From Limosilactobacillus alvi (GTDB lineage Bacteria; Bacillota; Bacilli; Lactobacillales; Lactobacillaceae): 64,000 nt of DNA. The stretch's first letter is position 1; each line of letters begins with the position of its first letter. Shown here piece by piece: positions 27,080 to 38,641 of the stretch. The notes beneath the pieces were generated by a model that saw only the letters and a list, made by a program, of their open reading frames with translations, searched no databases and was not told where the DNA came from. The stretch spans positions 1 to 64,000 of the forward strand of contig NZ_JACJJQ010000008.1 of assembly GCF_016900115.1 (NCBI RefSeq). The letters run 5' to 3'. The translations under genes were made by a program, and so were the position numbers.

Positions 27080-27952
27080 ATGGAGAAGAAATTTGAAGTT
27101 GTGGTTATCACGGGAATGAGCGGGGCCGGAAAAACGGTCGCCGTTCATGCTTTTGAAGACCAAGGCTATTTCGTTATCGATAATATTTTGCCCAGCCTTG
27201 CGCTGCAATTTATCAATGTGATTAAGCGATCGGGCGAATTTTCTAAGATGGCCATGGTCATGGATGCCCGTTCTAAGAGTTTTTATGAAGAAATGGCCCC
27301 TTGTTTGGATACTTTGCGGTCACAAGCTGATTTAAACGTTAAATTGTTATTCCTAGATGCTGACGATGTCAAGCTGGTTTCCCGGTACAAGGAAACCCGG
27401 CGGTCGCATCCTTTAGCTGAACATGATGGGGTGCTAGCGGGGATTCAGCGTGAACGGCACTTAATGGCGAACCTCAATAGCGAAGCCGACGTTAAAATTG
27501 ATACGACGACCTTAACGCCTCGGAACTTAAGTTTACGGATTGCTGATTACTTTGGGGATGGGAGTGGGCAAACCCCATTCTACGTCCAAGTTGAATCCTT
27601 TGGCTTTAAGTATGGGTTACCCTTGGATGCTGACATCGTAATGGATGTCCGCTTTTTACCAAACCCATTCTATTTACCAGAACTTAAGCATTTAACGGGA
27701 AATGATCAGCCGGTGCAAGAGTATGTGATGGCTTCTCCAATGGCCAAGGACTTTTATTCCCACTTACGTTCCTTATTAAACGTGGCCCTACCGGGTTACG
27801 TGAAGGAAGGTAAGTCGAGTTTGACGATTGCTATTGGCTGTACAGGAGGCCAGCACCGCTCAGTGACGATCGCCAACCAGTTGGCCAAAGATTTAAAGGC
27901 TGCTGGTTACCATACCTACATTGACCATCGGGATGTGGATAAAGCTAAATAA
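27080..27952 (+). CDS. rapZ: RNase adapter / P-loop nucleotide-binding protein RapZ
   Basis: A 290-residue protein (YvcJ in Bacillus) with Walker A GMSGAGKT at residues 12-19, a Walker B region around VMDARS, and the C-terminal GCTGGQHRS motif. In enteric bacteria RapZ governs GlmS mRNA turnover; in Firmicutes its role is linked to competence and cell-wall precursor control. The start at MEKKFEV is favoured by AGGGGAGA six bases upstream; an in-frame ATG 11 codons earlier lacks one. It precedes yvcK and whiA, the conserved order, although with a 130-base gap before yvcK. Confidence 0.93.
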   Translation: MEKKFEVVVITGMSGAGKTVAVHAFEDQGYFVIDNILPSLALQFINVIKRSGEFSKMAMVMDARSKSFYEEMAPCLDTLRSQADLNVKLLFLDADDVKLVSRYKETRRSHPLAEHDGVLAGIQRERHLMANLNSEADVKIDTTTLTPRNLSLRIADYFGDGSGQTPFYVQVESFGFKYGLPLDADIVMDVRFLPNPFYLPELKHLTGNDQPVQEYVMASPMAKDFYSHLRSLLNVALPGYVKEGKSSLTIAIGCTGGQHRSVTIANQLAKDLKAAGYHTYIDHRDVDKAK

Positions 27953-28082
27953 AAGGCTCTACCCGGAATTGTGCGTTGGTAAGAGTAAGCTAATTTATAT
28001 CTAGCCAATCACCAATCCTAAGGTTAATGGGATCAAAAGATGTGTGATTAATTTTGAAGCTATACAGAAAGAAATGATTTAA

Positions 28083-29066
28083 ATGAGACATCGTCCAAGA
28101 GTTGTGGTGATCGGGGGTGGAACGGGACTTCCGGTCATTCTCCGCGGCTTACGGGATAAAAACGTAGATATCACGGCAGTGGTAACTGTGGCTGATGATG
28201 GGGGGTCATCCGGAATTTTGCGGAATTACGTTAACGTGGTTCCACCTGGTGATATTCGGAATGCCTTGGTAGCGTTAACTAATATTCCCAAAATCGAACG
28301 CGATATTTTTCAATACCGGTTTGACAGTTCTGACCAGTTCTTAGCCGGCCATGCGATTGGTAACTTAATCATCACGGCGCTAGCCGAGATGAAGGGTGAT
28401 ATTTACCGAGCGGTCCAGGAATTAGCAGAAATGATGCAAATTAAGGGCCACATTTATCCGGTAACGAATGAGCCGTTGACCCTAAACGCTGAATTTACCG
28501 ACGGCACAACTTTGAGCGGGGAATCAGAAATTACGGCAGCGCATAAGCAAATCAAGCGGGTTTGGGTAACGCCAACCAATGATGAAGACGGTCATCAACC
28601 AGCTGCGATGCGGGCTGTGATTGAGGCGATTTATGATGCTGATCAAATTGTCCTAGGACCTGGGAGTTTATTTACCAGTATTTTGCCAAACTTGGTAATT
28701 CCAAATGTTGGTAAGGCCGTTAAAGAATCGAAGGCCGAAGTGGTCTATATTTGTAACATCATGACCCAAAAAGGGGAAACCGACCACTTCTCAGACGCCG
28801 ATCACGTCCGCGTCTTAAATAACCACCTCGGTGAAAACTTTGTGGATACAGTGTTAGTTAATATCCAGCCGGTTCCCGAAGATTACATTAACTTCCAGGA
28901 ATGGAATGAAATTTCAGAACCAGTTAAGCATGACTTCGCCGGTCTACGTGACCAAGGTTGCCGGGTAATTTCGGCTAATTTCTTGCGGTTACGGGACAAT
29001 GGGGCTTTCCACGACCGGGATAAGGTGGTCGAAGAACTTCTCAACCGGTTGCACGATGTTCACTAG
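28083..29066 (+). CDS. yvcK: Gluconeogenesis/cell-wall regulator YvcK (GlmR), CofD-like fold
   Basis: A 327-residue protein beginning with the nucleotide-sugar binding motif [13 protein letters not shown], followed by [11 protein letters not shown]. In Bacillus it binds UDP-GlcNAc and stimulates GlmS, tying carbon flux to peptidoglycan precursor supply. It lies between rapZ and whiA as usual. The ribosome site (AGAAAGAAATGA) is weak, and the 130 bases in front of the gene contain no obvious terminator, so it may be read from the rapZ promoter. Confidence 0.93.
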   Translation: MRHRPRVVVIGGGTGLPVILRGLRDKNVDITAVVTVADDGGSSGILRNYVNVVPPGDIRNALVALTNIPKIERDIFQYRFDSSDQFLAGHAIGNLIITALAEMKGDIYRAVQELAEMMQIKGHIYPVTNEPLTLNAEFTDGTTLSGESEITAAHKQIKRVWVTPTNDEDGHQPAAMRAVIEAIYDADQIVLGPGSLFTSILPNLVIPNVGKAVKESKAEVVYICNIMTQKGETDHFSDADHVRVLNNHLGENFVDTVLVNIQPVPEDYINFQEWNEISEPVKHDFAGLRDQGCRVISANFLRLRDNGAFHDRDKVVEELLNRLHDVH

Positions 29067-29105
29067 TTTGACTGGAACCTAGCCATGCTTTCAAAGGAGG
29101 AAACT

Positions 29106-30038
29106 ATGTCATACGCAAGTGAGGTAAAAAAAGAACTCACCGGCATTAAGGTGCATGCCGATAATGCCAAAGCTGAATTAATGGCCTTAATCCGGATGAA
29201 TGGCTCGTTAGGAATTGCCAATCAACAGATGGTACTTTCGGTTCAAACGGAAAGCCCGGCAATTGCTCGGCGTATTTATTCTTTACTTAAAGAATTCTTT
29301 GCGGTTGAGTCTGAAATCGTGGTTCGCCGGAAAATGAAGCTTAAGAAAAATAACACTTACGTGGTACGGTTACGCCACCATGTTCAAACAATCTTGACGA
29401 CCTTAGGGATCTTGGATGGTTTTAAGATTATGGAAAAGGTGCCAACGGGGATGTTGAAGAATGATTTAATGATCCAATCCTACCTCCGGGGAGCCTTTTT
29501 AGCCGGGGGATCGGTCAATAATCCAGAAACTTCTCGTTATCATTTGGAAATCTATTCGCTTTATGAAGAACATAACCAGATGATTGCGGATTTGATCAAC
29601 CGCTTCGGTCTTAATGCCCGGACCACTAGTCGGCGGAGTGGCTACATTGTTTACCTCAAAGAAGCCGAAAAAATTGCCAATTTCTTACAACTAATCGGGG
29701 CAACTTCGAGCATGTTGGAATTTGAAAATATTCGGATTGTCCGTGATATGCGAAATTCGGTCAACCGACTTGTTAACTGTGAAAATGCCAATATGGATAA
29801 GGTGGCGACGGCTTCTAACAAACAAGTTGAAAACATCCGCTTGATCGAAGCAACGGTTGGGTTAAATAGTTTGCCTGATAAGTTAAGAGAAATTGCCCAG
29901 ACACGGCTCGACCACCAAGAAGTTAGTTTAAAGGAACTTGGGACCCTGGTACCGGGGGGGCCAATTTCAAAATCAGGGGTCAATCATCGCCTCCGAAAAT
30001 TGAATGCCTACGCGGAAAAAATTCGGACGGGAGCTTGA
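29106..30038 (+). CDS. whiA: WhiA, DNA-binding LAGLIDADG-like/helix-turn-helix protein
   Basis: A 310-residue protein. The N-terminal two-thirds resemble LAGLIDADG homing endonucleases without nuclease activity, and the C-terminus is a helix-turn-helix ([30 protein letters not shown]). In Actinobacteria it controls sporulation; in Firmicutes it affects cell division and chromosome segregation. The start at MSYASEV follows AAAGGAGG five bases upstream. An intrinsic terminator lies 20 bases after the stop. Confidence 0.93.
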   Translation: MSYASEVKKELTGIKVHADNAKAELMALIRMNGSLGIANQQMVLSVQTESPAIARRIYSLLKEFFAVESEIVVRRKMKLKKNNTYVVRLRHHVQTILTTLGILDGFKIMEKVPTGMLKNDLMIQSYLRGAFLAGGSVNNPETSRYHLEIYSLYEEHNQMIADLINRFGLNARTTSRRSGYIVYLKEAEKIANFLQLIGATSSMLEFENIRIVRDMRNSVNRLVNCENANMDKVATASNKQVENIRLIEATVGLNSLPDKLREIAQTRLDHQEVSLKELGTLVPGGPISKSGVNHRLRKLNAYAEKIRTGA

Positions 30039-30058
30039 TGAACCATTGCAATCATGAT

Positions 30059-30091
30059 AGCGTTACCACTCGCAGAGCGGTGCGCTTTTTC
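30059..30091 (+). terminator. Terminator after whiA
   Basis: ACCACTC and GAGCGGT (one mismatch) are nested inside AGCG/CGCT and followed by TTTTTC. Confidence 0.6.
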
Positions 30092-30234
30092 TTATGTATC
30101 AACGGTTTGAGCGTTTGTACTTTTTTCACAAAACCACAAGAAATGCGACTTAAAAACTGTACTTTTTAGCCGAGCGTGTTAAAATAAGTTTTGTAAATTA
30201 ATTATTTGTTTTCCTAAAAGGAGGAACTTACAGT

Positions 30235-31248
30235 ATGACTGTTAAGATTGGTATCAACGGTTTTGGTCGGATCGGTCGTTTGGCTTTCCGTCGGATTCAC
30301 GAATTACACTCTGATGCTATCGAAGTTGTTGCAATCAACGATTTAACAACGCCTTCAATGCTTGCTTACTTGCTTAAGTATGACTCTACTCATGGCAAGT
30401 TCCCAGGTGAAGTTTCCGCTTACGATGAAGGGATCATCGTTGATGGTAAGAAGTACCCTGTTTACGCAGAACGCGATGCTAAGAACATTCCTTGGGTTAA
30501 GAATGATGGTGTTGACTTCGTTCTTGAATGTACTGGGTTCTACACTTCTGCTGAAAAGTCCCAAGCTCACTTGGATGCCGGCGCAAAGCGGGTATTAATC
30601 TCTGCTCCTGCTGGTAACATCCCAACGGTTGTTCCTGGTGTTAACTTGGACACTTTGAAGTCAGATGACAAGATTGTTTCTGCAGGTTCATGCACGACCT
30701 CTTGCTTGGCTCCAATGGCTTACTTCTTGAACAAGAACTTCGGCCTTAAGGTTGGTACGATGACCACTGTTCACGCCTTCACTTCCACGCAAGCTATCCT
30801 TGATGGCCCTCGTGGTAAGAAGATGCGGAACAACCGGACTGCTTCTACCAACACGATTCCTCACTCTTCTGGTGCTGCTAAGGCCATTGGTCTTGTTATC
30901 CCAGAATTGAACGGTAAGCTTTCTGGTCACGCTCAACGGGTTGGTGTTGTTGACGGTTCCTTGACTGAACTTGTTTCTATCTTGAACAAGAAGGTTACGG
31001 TTGACGAAGTTAACGATGCTATGAAGAAGGCTACTGATGGTAACGAAGCTTACGGTTACACTGAAGACCCAATCGTTTCCTCAGACATCATTGGCTCAAC
31101 TTACGGTTCTGTCTTTGACCCATCTCAAACTGAAATCATGGAAGCCGAAGACGGTACGCAATTAGTTAAGACCGTTGCTTGGTACGACAACGAATACGGG
31201 TTCACTTCAAACATGATCCGGACCTTGATCCACTTCGCAACTCTTTAA
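30235..31248 (+). CDS. gap: Glyceraldehyde-3-phosphate dehydrogenase
   Basis: Oxidises glyceraldehyde 3-phosphate to 1,3-bisphosphoglycerate with NAD in the cytoplasm. The 337-residue protein has the Rossmann GFGRIGR at residues 9-15, the catalytic cysteine in SCTTSCLAP near residue 153 and the HAFTSTQ segment. The codon choice is strongly optimised (AAG for lysine, GTT, GCT, AAC), as in highly expressed genes. AAAGGAGG precedes the ATG. No cggR repressor gene lies upstream, unlike in many Firmicutes. A terminator separates it from pgk, so some of the transcripts may be monocistronic. Confidence 0.97.
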   Translation: MTVKIGINGFGRIGRLAFRRIHELHSDAIEVVAINDLTTPSMLAYLLKYDSTHGKFPGEVSAYDEGIIVDGKKYPVYAERDAKNIPWVKNDGVDFVLECTGFYTSAEKSQAHLDAGAKRVLISAPAGNIPTVVPGVNLDTLKSDDKIVSAGSCTTSCLAPMAYFLNKNFGLKVGTMTTVHAFTSTQAILDGPRGKKMRNNRTASTNTIPHSSGAAKAIGLVIPELNGKLSGHAQRVGVVDGSLTELVSILNKKVTVDEVNDAMKKATDGNEAYGYTEDPIVSSDIIGSTYGSVFDPSQTEIMEAEDGTQLVKTVAWYDNEYGFTSNMIRTLIHFATL

Positions 31249-31269
31249 TTGCAAGTTGATCTTGACATT

Positions 31270-31302
31270 AGGTGGGAGGAGGCGACTCCGCCCACCTTTT
31301 TT
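31270..31302 (+). terminator. Terminator between gap and pgk
   Basis: AGGTGGG and CCCACCT with an inner GGAG/CTCC extension form a strong stem followed by six T. It could split gap expression from pgk. Confidence 0.85.
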
Positions 31303-31334
31303 AAAAAATTAAAATAAGAGAGGAGTTAGCTGAA

Positions 31335-32540
31335 ATGGCTAAATTAACCGTTGAAGACCTTCAATTAGAAGGCAAAAAGGTATTGATGCGGGTTGACTTC
31401 AACGTTCCTGTTAAGGACGGGGTTGTTGGCGATGACAACCGGATCGTGGCTGCTTTGCCAACGATCAAGTACGTGATCGAACACAAGGGGAAGGCAATCT
31501 TGTTCTCCCACTTGGGTCGGGTTAAGAAGGAAGAAGACAAGCCTGGACTTTCGATGCGGCCAGTTGCCGAAAAGCTTTCTAACCTTTTGCAACAACCAGT
31601 TACGTTCGTTCCGGTAACGGAAGGTCCACAATTGGAAGAAGCAATTGATAAGATGAATGATGGGGACGTTTTGGTCGTTCAAAACACCCGTTACGAAGAT
31701 GTTAAGGATGGCGAATACGTTAAGCGCGAATCTGGTAACGACCCTGAATTAGGCAAGTACTGGGCATCCTTGGGAGACGTCTTTGTTAATGATGCCTTCG
31801 GGACTGCTCACCGGAAGCACGCTTCTAACGTTGGAATTGCCACTAACATGCCTGGTAAGGCGGCTGCTGGTTTCTTAATGGAAAAGGAAATCAAGTTCTT
31901 AGGTGACGCGGTTGACAACCCTGTTCGTCCATTTGTCGCTATTCTTGGTGGGGCTAAGGTTTCCGACAAGATCGGGGTTATTAATAACCTCCTCGAAAAG
32001 GCCGACAAGATTATTGTTGGTGGGGGGATGGCCTACACTTTTGCCGCTGCTAAGGGTGAAAAGATTGGTAACTCCCTCGTTGAAAAGGACAAGATCGATG
32101 TTGCTAAGGAAATCTTGACGAAGGCTGGCGACAAGTTAGTTCTCCCTGTTGATAACGTAGTGGCTAACAAGTTTGCTAACGATGCTGACTCCAAGGTTGT
32201 TGAAGGCGATATTGAAGATGGTTGGATGGGCCTTGACGTTGGTCCTAAGACCGTTGATCTCTTTAAGAGTGTCCTCGCTGATGCGAAGACGGTTGTTTGG
32301 AACGGTCCAATGGGTGTCTTTGAAATGCCAAACTTTGCCAAGGGGACCTTGGAAGTTGGTAAGTTCTTAGGGACTTTGTCTGACGCTACGACGATTGTCG
32401 GTGGTGGGGACTCTACTGCGGCCGCTAAGCAACTTGGCATTGCCGATAAGCTTACGCACATCTCCACTGGTGGTGGGGCTTCCTTGACTTACTTGGAAGG
32501 CCAACCATTACCAGGGATCGTAGCATTATCTGAAAAGTAA
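31335..32540 (+). CDS. pgk: Phosphoglycerate kinase
   Basis: Makes ATP and 3-phosphoglycerate from 1,3-bisphosphoglycerate. The 401-residue two-domain kinase has the substrate-binding RVDFNVP near residue 18, LGRVKK near 60, and the nucleotide-binding [15 protein letters not shown] and GGGDS motifs in the C-terminal lobe. The family length is about 395-405. Codon use is highly adapted, like gap and eno. AGAGGAG lies upstream. A long hairpin terminator follows the gene. Confidence 0.97.
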   Translation: MAKLTVEDLQLEGKKVLMRVDFNVPVKDGVVGDDNRIVAALPTIKYVIEHKGKAILFSHLGRVKKEEDKPGLSMRPVAEKLSNLLQQPVTFVPVTEGPQLEEAIDKMNDGDVLVVQNTRYEDVKDGEYVKRESGNDPELGKYWASLGDVFVNDAFGTAHRKHASNVGIATNMPGKAAAGFLMEKEIKFLGDAVDNPVRPFVAILGGAKVSDKIGVINNLLEKADKIIVGGGMAYTFAAAKGEKIGNSLVEKDKIDVAKEILTKAGDKLVLPVDNVVANKFANDADSKVVEGDIEDGWMGLDVGPKTVDLFKSVLADAKTVVWNGPMGVFEMPNFAKGTLEVGKFLGTLSDATTIVGGGDSTAAAKQLGIADKLTHISTGGGASLTYLEGQPLPGIVALSEK

Positions 32541-32591
32541 AAAGAGGCCTTGGTACCTCAAACTTAGTTTCCGTGTCAAATACGGAGACAG

Positions 32592-32637
32592 CAAAAGGGA
32601 CTGTTGTGGAATTTATTCCATGACAGTCCCTTTTTTA
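32592..32637 (+). terminator. Terminator after pgk
   Basis: AAAAGGGACTGT pairs with ACAGTCCCTTTT with an inner TGGAAT/ATTCCA stem; a run of six T closes it. Confidence 0.9.
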
Positions 32638-32727
32638 GATAGAAATTAATTTCTATCTATACCCGAACTTATAATTGCTATCTTTTTAAAATTATTCGAT
32701 AATTGAGATACAGAAGGAGGGGATTAC

Positions 32728-33510
32728 GTGCGAAAACCATTAGTTGTTGGAAATTGGAAAATGTATAAAACGATCACAGAGGCTGTTAACTATGTTGATC
32801 AAATTAAAGGGGCGTTGCCAACACCTGAAAAGGTTGAGGTTGAAATTGCTGTGCCAACTTTGTTTTTACAATCTTTAGTTGAACGAACTGCTACTAGCCC
32901 GTTAAAAATTGCAGCGGAAAATTGTTTTTATCATGATGAAGGGGCTTTTACGGGAGAAACCAGTCCGGTTGCCTTGCGTCAATTAGGAGTTAAACACGTT
33001 ATTTTAGGTCACTCCGAACGCCGACGTTTGTTTTATGAAACGGATGAAGTGGTGAACCAAAAAGTGCATGCGGCTTTAAACGCTGGAATTTGTCCAATTT
33101 TATGTGTGGATGAAACGATGAAACGCGGTCAAAGCCATGGTCAGGTTGCCTGGATGGTTAGCCAAGTCATTGCTGGCCTTAAGGGGGTGAATGAAGATGA
33201 AATGGCCCGGGTCACAATTGCTTATGAACCAAGTTGGGCAATTGGGTCTGGAAAAGTTGCAGCGACCCCCAGCGAAGCCAATGAAGGTTGCTATCTAATC
33301 CGACAAACCATCGCGGCTTTGTATAACGACCAAATTGCTAACCGGATCCGGGTTTTATACGGTGGGAGTGTTAATGAGACTAACTTAGTTGACTTGATGG
33401 CGCGGTCGGATATCGATGGGGTACTGATTGGGCGGGCGTCCTTGGATCCAACCAATTTCTTAAAATTAGTTTCGATTGTTAGCGCCAGTGAAGGAGGAAG
33501 CGATGCTTAA
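32728..33510 (+). CDS. tpiA: Triosephosphate isomerase
   Basis: Interconverts dihydroxyacetone phosphate and glyceraldehyde 3-phosphate. Catalytic residues are in place: Lys11 in GNWKM, His95 in ILGHSERR and Glu near residue 171 in AYEPSWAIGSG. The length is 260. It begins with GTG behind GGAGGGG. Unlike gap, pgk and eno, it uses AAA rather than AAG for most lysines and shows less codon bias, so it is probably weakly expressed. That suits a heterofermenter, whose phosphoketolase pathway needs little of this enzyme. It overlaps guaD by eight bases. Confidence 0.93.
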   Translation: MRKPLVVGNWKMYKTITEAVNYVDQIKGALPTPEKVEVEIAVPTLFLQSLVERTATSPLKIAAENCFYHDEGAFTGETSPVALRQLGVKHVILGHSERRRLFYETDEVVNQKVHAALNAGICPILCVDETMKRGQSHGQVAWMVSQVIAGLKGVNEDEMARVTIAYEPSWAIGSGKVAATPSEANEGCYLIRQTIAALYNDQIANRIRVLYGGSVNETNLVDLMARSDIDGVLIGRASLDPTNFLKLVSIVSASEGGSDA

Positions 33511-34828
33511 AAAAGTCTTAGTAGGGAATGCTTATACTGCCATTGATCATCACCAAATCAAGTTTTTACCACAGGCTTTAATTGAGATTGATTCTAGTGG
33601 GGTGATCGACCGGGTCCTAGAACCAACGGCTCCTGACTACCAAGCTGCATATCAAGCCGCTCAACAAGCACACCTGCTAGAAAAAGTACCAGCCGATCAA
33701 GTTATCTTCCCTGGTTTTGTGGACCTCCATGTCCACGCACCCCAGTGGCCTCAAGCAGGTTTGGCCTTGGATAAGCCCTTAGCTGCTTGGTTAAATGATT
33801 ATACTTTTCCCCTGGAAGCTAAATATCAGGATCTTGATTTTGCCCGTCAGGTTTACCATGAACTGGTTCATGAACTGCTGGCTCAAGGAACCACGACCGT
33901 CCTCTTCTTTGGGACGATTCATCCGGAAGCTAATCTCGTCCTTGGTGAGGAGAGTCTTCATCAAGGGTTACGCACCCTAATCGGTCGGGTGGCAATGGAT
34001 AATCCAGATCAAACCCCCGCTTATTACCGGGACTCAAGTTCTCAAGCAGCCATCGTTGCAACGGAAACTTTTATTCATCAATTAAATGATCTTGGTAAGG
34101 ACAATCCCTTATCCCCAATTCCGGTAATTACCCCGCGGTTTGTGCCATCCTGTACTGATGCAACTTTAGCAGGCTTAGGAAGACTCGCCCGGAAATACGA
34201 TCTCCCCGTCCAATCTCACGTGAGTGAAAGTAATTGGGAACACCAATATGCCATTGACCGTTTTGGTATCCATGATGCGGCGGTGCTGGATCACTTTGGC
34301 CTTTTGACTTCCCGGACCGTTCTTGCTCACGCCACCCAATTGACGCCAGAAGATCAAGCCCTACTTCGTCAGCGCAAAACCGCAATTGCCCACTGTCCAA
34401 TTTCAAATGCTTACTTTGGCAATGGGGTTCTCCCGGTTAATGATTTATTAGCAGCCAAGAACCGGGTTGGCTTAGGAACCGATATTTCAGGTGGCTATTC
34501 CCCAAGTCTTTACGATAATCTCCGCCATGCCGTTGCGCTTTCTCAGGTGCGTAATGATGGGATTAGTCGTGATGATGAAGGGATTGCCAATTCTCGGATT
34601 TCCATGGTAGCATCTTTTTATCTTGCCACGGTTGGTGGGGCCGAAGCTTTGAATCTGCCAGTCGGTCGGATTCAAGCAGGCAAAATTGCTGATTTACAGG
34701 TGGTTAAGGATCGCTTTAAGCGGCCAACTGAGACCGCTCAAGAACGCTTTGAACGAATTCTTTATCAAACCCACCGCAGTGAAATTATGCAAGTCTACAC
34801 GCAAGGAGACCAGGTTTATCAAGCCTAA
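33503..34828 (+). CDS. guaD: Guanine deaminase
   Basis: Hydrolyses guanine to xanthine and ammonia. A 441-residue amidohydrolase with metal ligands in DLHVHAPQW near residue 77, a zinc-binding His region (SHVSES), HATQL and HCPISN, and the final GTDISGGYSP motif. The start at MLKKVLV follows AAGGAGG, overlapping the tpiA stop, so the two are translated together. Its link to glycolysis is only positional. Its stop overlaps the convergent PAS gene by four bases. Confidence 0.9.
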   Translation: MLKKVLVGNAYTAIDHHQIKFLPQALIEIDSSGVIDRVLEPTAPDYQAAYQAAQQAHLLEKVPADQVIFPGFVDLHVHAPQWPQAGLALDKPLAAWLNDYTFPLEAKYQDLDFARQVYHELVHELLAQGTTTVLFFGTIHPEANLVLGEESLHQGLRTLIGRVAMDNPDQTPAYYRDSSSQAAIVATETFIHQLNDLGKDNPLSPIPVITPRFVPSCTDATLAGLGRLARKYDLPVQSHVSESNWEHQYAIDRFGIHDAAVLDHFGLLTSRTVLAHATQLTPEDQALLRQRKTAIAHCPISNAYFGNGVLPVNDLLAAKNRVGLGTDISGGYSPSLYDNLRHAVALSQVRNDGISRDDEGIANSRISMVASFYLATVGGAEALNLPVGRIQAGKIADLQVVKDRFKRPTETAQERFERILYQTHRSEIMQVYTQGDQVYQA

Positions 34829-35244
34829 TGGGAAAATATTTGTTTAAGATTATGGAACCAAGCACGCTTTTGTTGAGCCTGGGAAACGTCCTGGGTAACT
34901 TCAACGCACCCAAGATATTCACCAGTTGTATCATGTAAAGCGTAAAAGGCGATGTTGACAGGATGATGATGGTAGGTGATCAGCAGGGAGATTGATTGAC
35001 GCTTGCCACTGTGCATTTGATCCAAGACAGTCTGAACGCGTTGTTTAGCATGCCCTGGATGAACTTCTAAAACGTGCTTCCCTAAATCGGCTTCGGTTCG
35101 CTTAAATAGCCGGTGTTGATTCATGGACGACCAGCGGATAATGTCATCTTGATCAATAAAATCAAATTCAACCGGAATCGTCTGAAAAATTGCTGTTAAC
35201 TGTTCAAGGGTGAGCCTGCCACCTGGTAATTTTATATTGGTCAT
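34825..35244 (-). CDS. Small PAS-domain protein
   Basis: A 139-residue cytoplasmic protein with one PAS domain (about residues 25-125), of the type found at the C-terminus of DUF438 proteins. It contains FDFIDQDDIIRWSS and a Y-x-G-x-x-E-V-T ending (EYLGCVEVTQDVS). No output domain is present, so it may act as a sensor subunit or bind a small ligand. The start is at MTNIK, behind GGAGG. It is convergent with guaD and divergent from eno. Its function is not known. Confidence 0.65.
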   Translation of the reverse strand: MTNIKLPGGRLTLEQLTAIFQTIPVEFDFIDQDDIIRWSSMNQHRLFKRTEADLGKHVLEVHPGHAKQRVQTVLDQMHSGKRQSISLLITYHHHPVNIAFYALHDTTGEYLGCVEVTQDVSQAQQKRAWFHNLKQIFSH

Positions 35245-35386
35245 TTTAAATTCCTCCAACTCATTATTATCCTTTGTAATAATAATACCACTTAGATTAT
35301 CTTTATTATAATCAACATAAAAATATTGAAAATTGATGAAAAATGTTTGAGGCCATTAAGTAATAAACAAAAGTGGGAATCGCTAT

Positions 35387-35400
35387 TGGTAACGCTTTCT
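35387..35400 (+). promoter_or_regulatory. cre-like site upstream of eno
   Basis: TGGTAACGCTTTCT fits the CcpA operator consensus and lies 24 bases upstream of the eno -35 element, a place where CcpA commonly activates glycolytic genes. Confidence 0.5.
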
Positions 35401-35423
35401 AAAAAATAGCTGGTAAATATGAC

Positions 35424-36826
<1,403 letters not shown>

Positions 36827-36845
36827 TAGGTTAATAATTAAAAGT

Positions 36846-36893
36846 AAAAGAAGGCTTTCATTTTCAGATTCGAAGGTGAAAGTCTTCTTTTCG
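36846..36893 (+). terminator. Terminator after eno
   Basis: AAAAGAAGGCTTTCA and TGAAAGTCTTCTTTT form a stem (one G-T pair) ending in a T run. Confidence 0.85.
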
Positions 36894-37061
36894 CTTTATT
36901 AAAATACAATGAGATTTAAATCATTGAATTTTTATTCTCTTTCTCCTATAATTCTAAGTGTTGTAAATTAAAAAAATTAACTTTATAGATCCTTACACTA
37001 TTGAAAAATAATTGAGGATTTATTAGTCAAGGTTAATGGGTTCTTATGAGGAGGAAAGAGA

Positions 37062-38462
37062 ATGTCAGAGAATAAGCTTGGTGCCCCGAAGCTTAGTCGG
37101 ACAATGACAAGCGGCCAAATGGAGATGATTTCCCTTGGGGGTGCAATCGGGGTTGGGCTTTTTATGGGCTCAACTTCATCCATTAAGTGGACAGGCCCTT
37201 CAGTTTTGTTGGCATATGCCTTTGTTGGCTTATTATTATACATTGTGATGCGTTCATTGGGAGAAATGATTTATCTCAATCCGGGGACGGGCTCCTTTGC
37301 TGATTATGCAACGGAATATGTTCATCCGATTGCCGGTTACCTTGCTAAATGGGCTAACGTTTTCGAATATATCGTGGTTGGCATGTCTGAAGTCGTGGCG
37401 GCTACCGAATACCTAAAGTATTGGTGGCCAAATATTTCGCCGATGATTTCTGGATTAATCATTATCGTATTCTTAGTCTTAGCTAATCTAGCAAGTGCTA
37501 AATCCTATGGATCCCTTGAATTTTGGTTTGCGATGATTAAAGTAGTTACGATCATCTTTATGATTATTTTGGGATTCCTAGTGATCTTCTTTGGCTTTGG
37601 TAATGGAGGACATCCAACTGGTTTTTCTAACCTCTGGAGCCATGGCGGTTTCTTCACTGGTGGTATTAGTGGGTTCTTCTTCTCAATGTCAATTATCGTT
37701 GGTTCTTACCAAGGAATTGAATTATTAGGGATTTCTGCTGGAGAAGTAGCAAATCCGCAAAAGGCGGTTGTAAAATCAGTTAAATCCGTGCTGTTCCGGA
37801 TTTTGATTTTCTACATTGGGGCGATCTTCGTGATTGTTACCATTTATCCATGGAATCAGTTAAGTTCAATTGGTTCACCGTTTGTTTCTACTTTTGCTAA
37901 GGTTGGGATTACAGCCGCTGCTTCGATTATTAACTTCGTTGTTTTAACAGCAGCTCTCTCTGGCGCTAACTCTGGGATCTACTCTTCAAGTCGGATGTTA
38001 TTTAAGTTAGCTCACGAAGGAGATGCTCCGGGAATCTTTGGTCGCTTGTCCAAGCGAATTGTTCCCGACGCTGCCATTCTCGGAATTTCCGGTGGGATTT
38101 TGATCGGGTTTGTGATTGATTTAATTGCGGCAGGCCAAAACAAGTCAATGTCTGATCTTTTCGTGGTTGTCTTTTCATCCTCAGTTCTTCCGGGGATGAT
38201 TCCATGGTTCGTGATTCTCTTGGCAGAATTGAAGTTTCGCAAGCACAATCCTGATTTGATGAAGGATCATCCCTTTAAATTACCGCTTTACCCAATTTCA
38301 AACTACTTTGCCATCATTTCTTTAATTGTGATTGTTGGTTTTATGTTTGTTAACCCTGATACGCGGATTTCCGTTATGGTTGGGGCTGCGGTCTTAATCG
38401 TTGCCATCTTAATTTACGTAATTCGTTATCATGGTGATCTCCGAAAAGAAAATGTTAGATAA
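37062..38462 (+). CDS. Amino acid permease of the APC family
   Basis: A 466-residue integral membrane protein with about 12 hydrophobic segments. The N-terminal ISLGGAIGVGLFMGSTSSI is the conserved first-helix motif of the APC superfamily (GabP/AnsP group). A ribosome site GAGGAGG lies before the ATG. It is a single-gene unit with a terminator after it. The substrate, probably a neutral or basic amino acid, cannot be fixed from sequence. Confidence 0.85.
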   Translation: MSENKLGAPKLSRTMTSGQMEMISLGGAIGVGLFMGSTSSIKWTGPSVLLAYAFVGLLLYIVMRSLGEMIYLNPGTGSFADYATEYVHPIAGYLAKWANVFEYIVVGMSEVVAATEYLKYWWPNISPMISGLIIIVFLVLANLASAKSYGSLEFWFAMIKVVTIIFMIILGFLVIFFGFGNGGHPTGFSNLWSHGGFFTGGISGFFFSMSIIVGSYQGIELLGISAGEVANPQKAVVKSVKSVLFRILIFYIGAIFVIVTIYPWNQLSSIGSPFVSTFAKVGITAAASIINFVVLTAALSGANSGIYSSSRMLFKLAHEGDAPGIFGRLSKRIVPDAAILGISGGILIGFVIDLIAAGQNKSMSDLFVVVFSSSVLPGMIPWFVILLAELKFRKHNPDLMKDHPFKLPLYPISNYFAIISLIVIVGFMFVNPDTRISVMVGAAVLIVAILIYVIRYHGDLRKENVR

Positions 38463-38485
38463 GTAGATTTAAACAACCTAAGATT

Positions 38486-38520
38486 AGTTCAGGATGAATT
38501 TTACCATCCTGGACTTTTTT
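38486..38520 (+). terminator. Terminator after the permease
   Basis: AGTTCAGGATG (38486-38496) and CATCCTGGACT (38505-38515) pair with one G-T, followed by six T. Confidence 0.85.
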
Positions 38521-38559
38521 ATTACCCTAAAGATAGAGCTAAGGTCGTCCATAACCTCA

Positions 38560-38596
38560 GGGGCTGGGAAGAAACGTGCGTTTCTTCCCAGCCCCT
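38560..38596 (+). repeat. Terminal hairpin of the mosaic repeat, isolated copy
   Basis: A 17-bp perfect hairpin (38560-38576 / 38580-38596), of the GGGCTGGGAAGAAAC type, is close to the terminal hairpins of the mosaic repeats at 14873-14910, 45103-45140 and 45890-45928. The rest of the repeat is absent here. It lies between the permease terminator and the next gene and probably also stops transcription. Confidence 0.65.
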
Positions 38597-38641
38597 CTTT
38601 GCGTTAAAATAAAAATGCTAGAAATTTATAGGGGGAAGAGC

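Noticed and set aside
30100-30234. CggR operator or cggR gene before gap
   Set aside because: No operator-like repeat and no regulator gene; the upstream neighbour is whiA.
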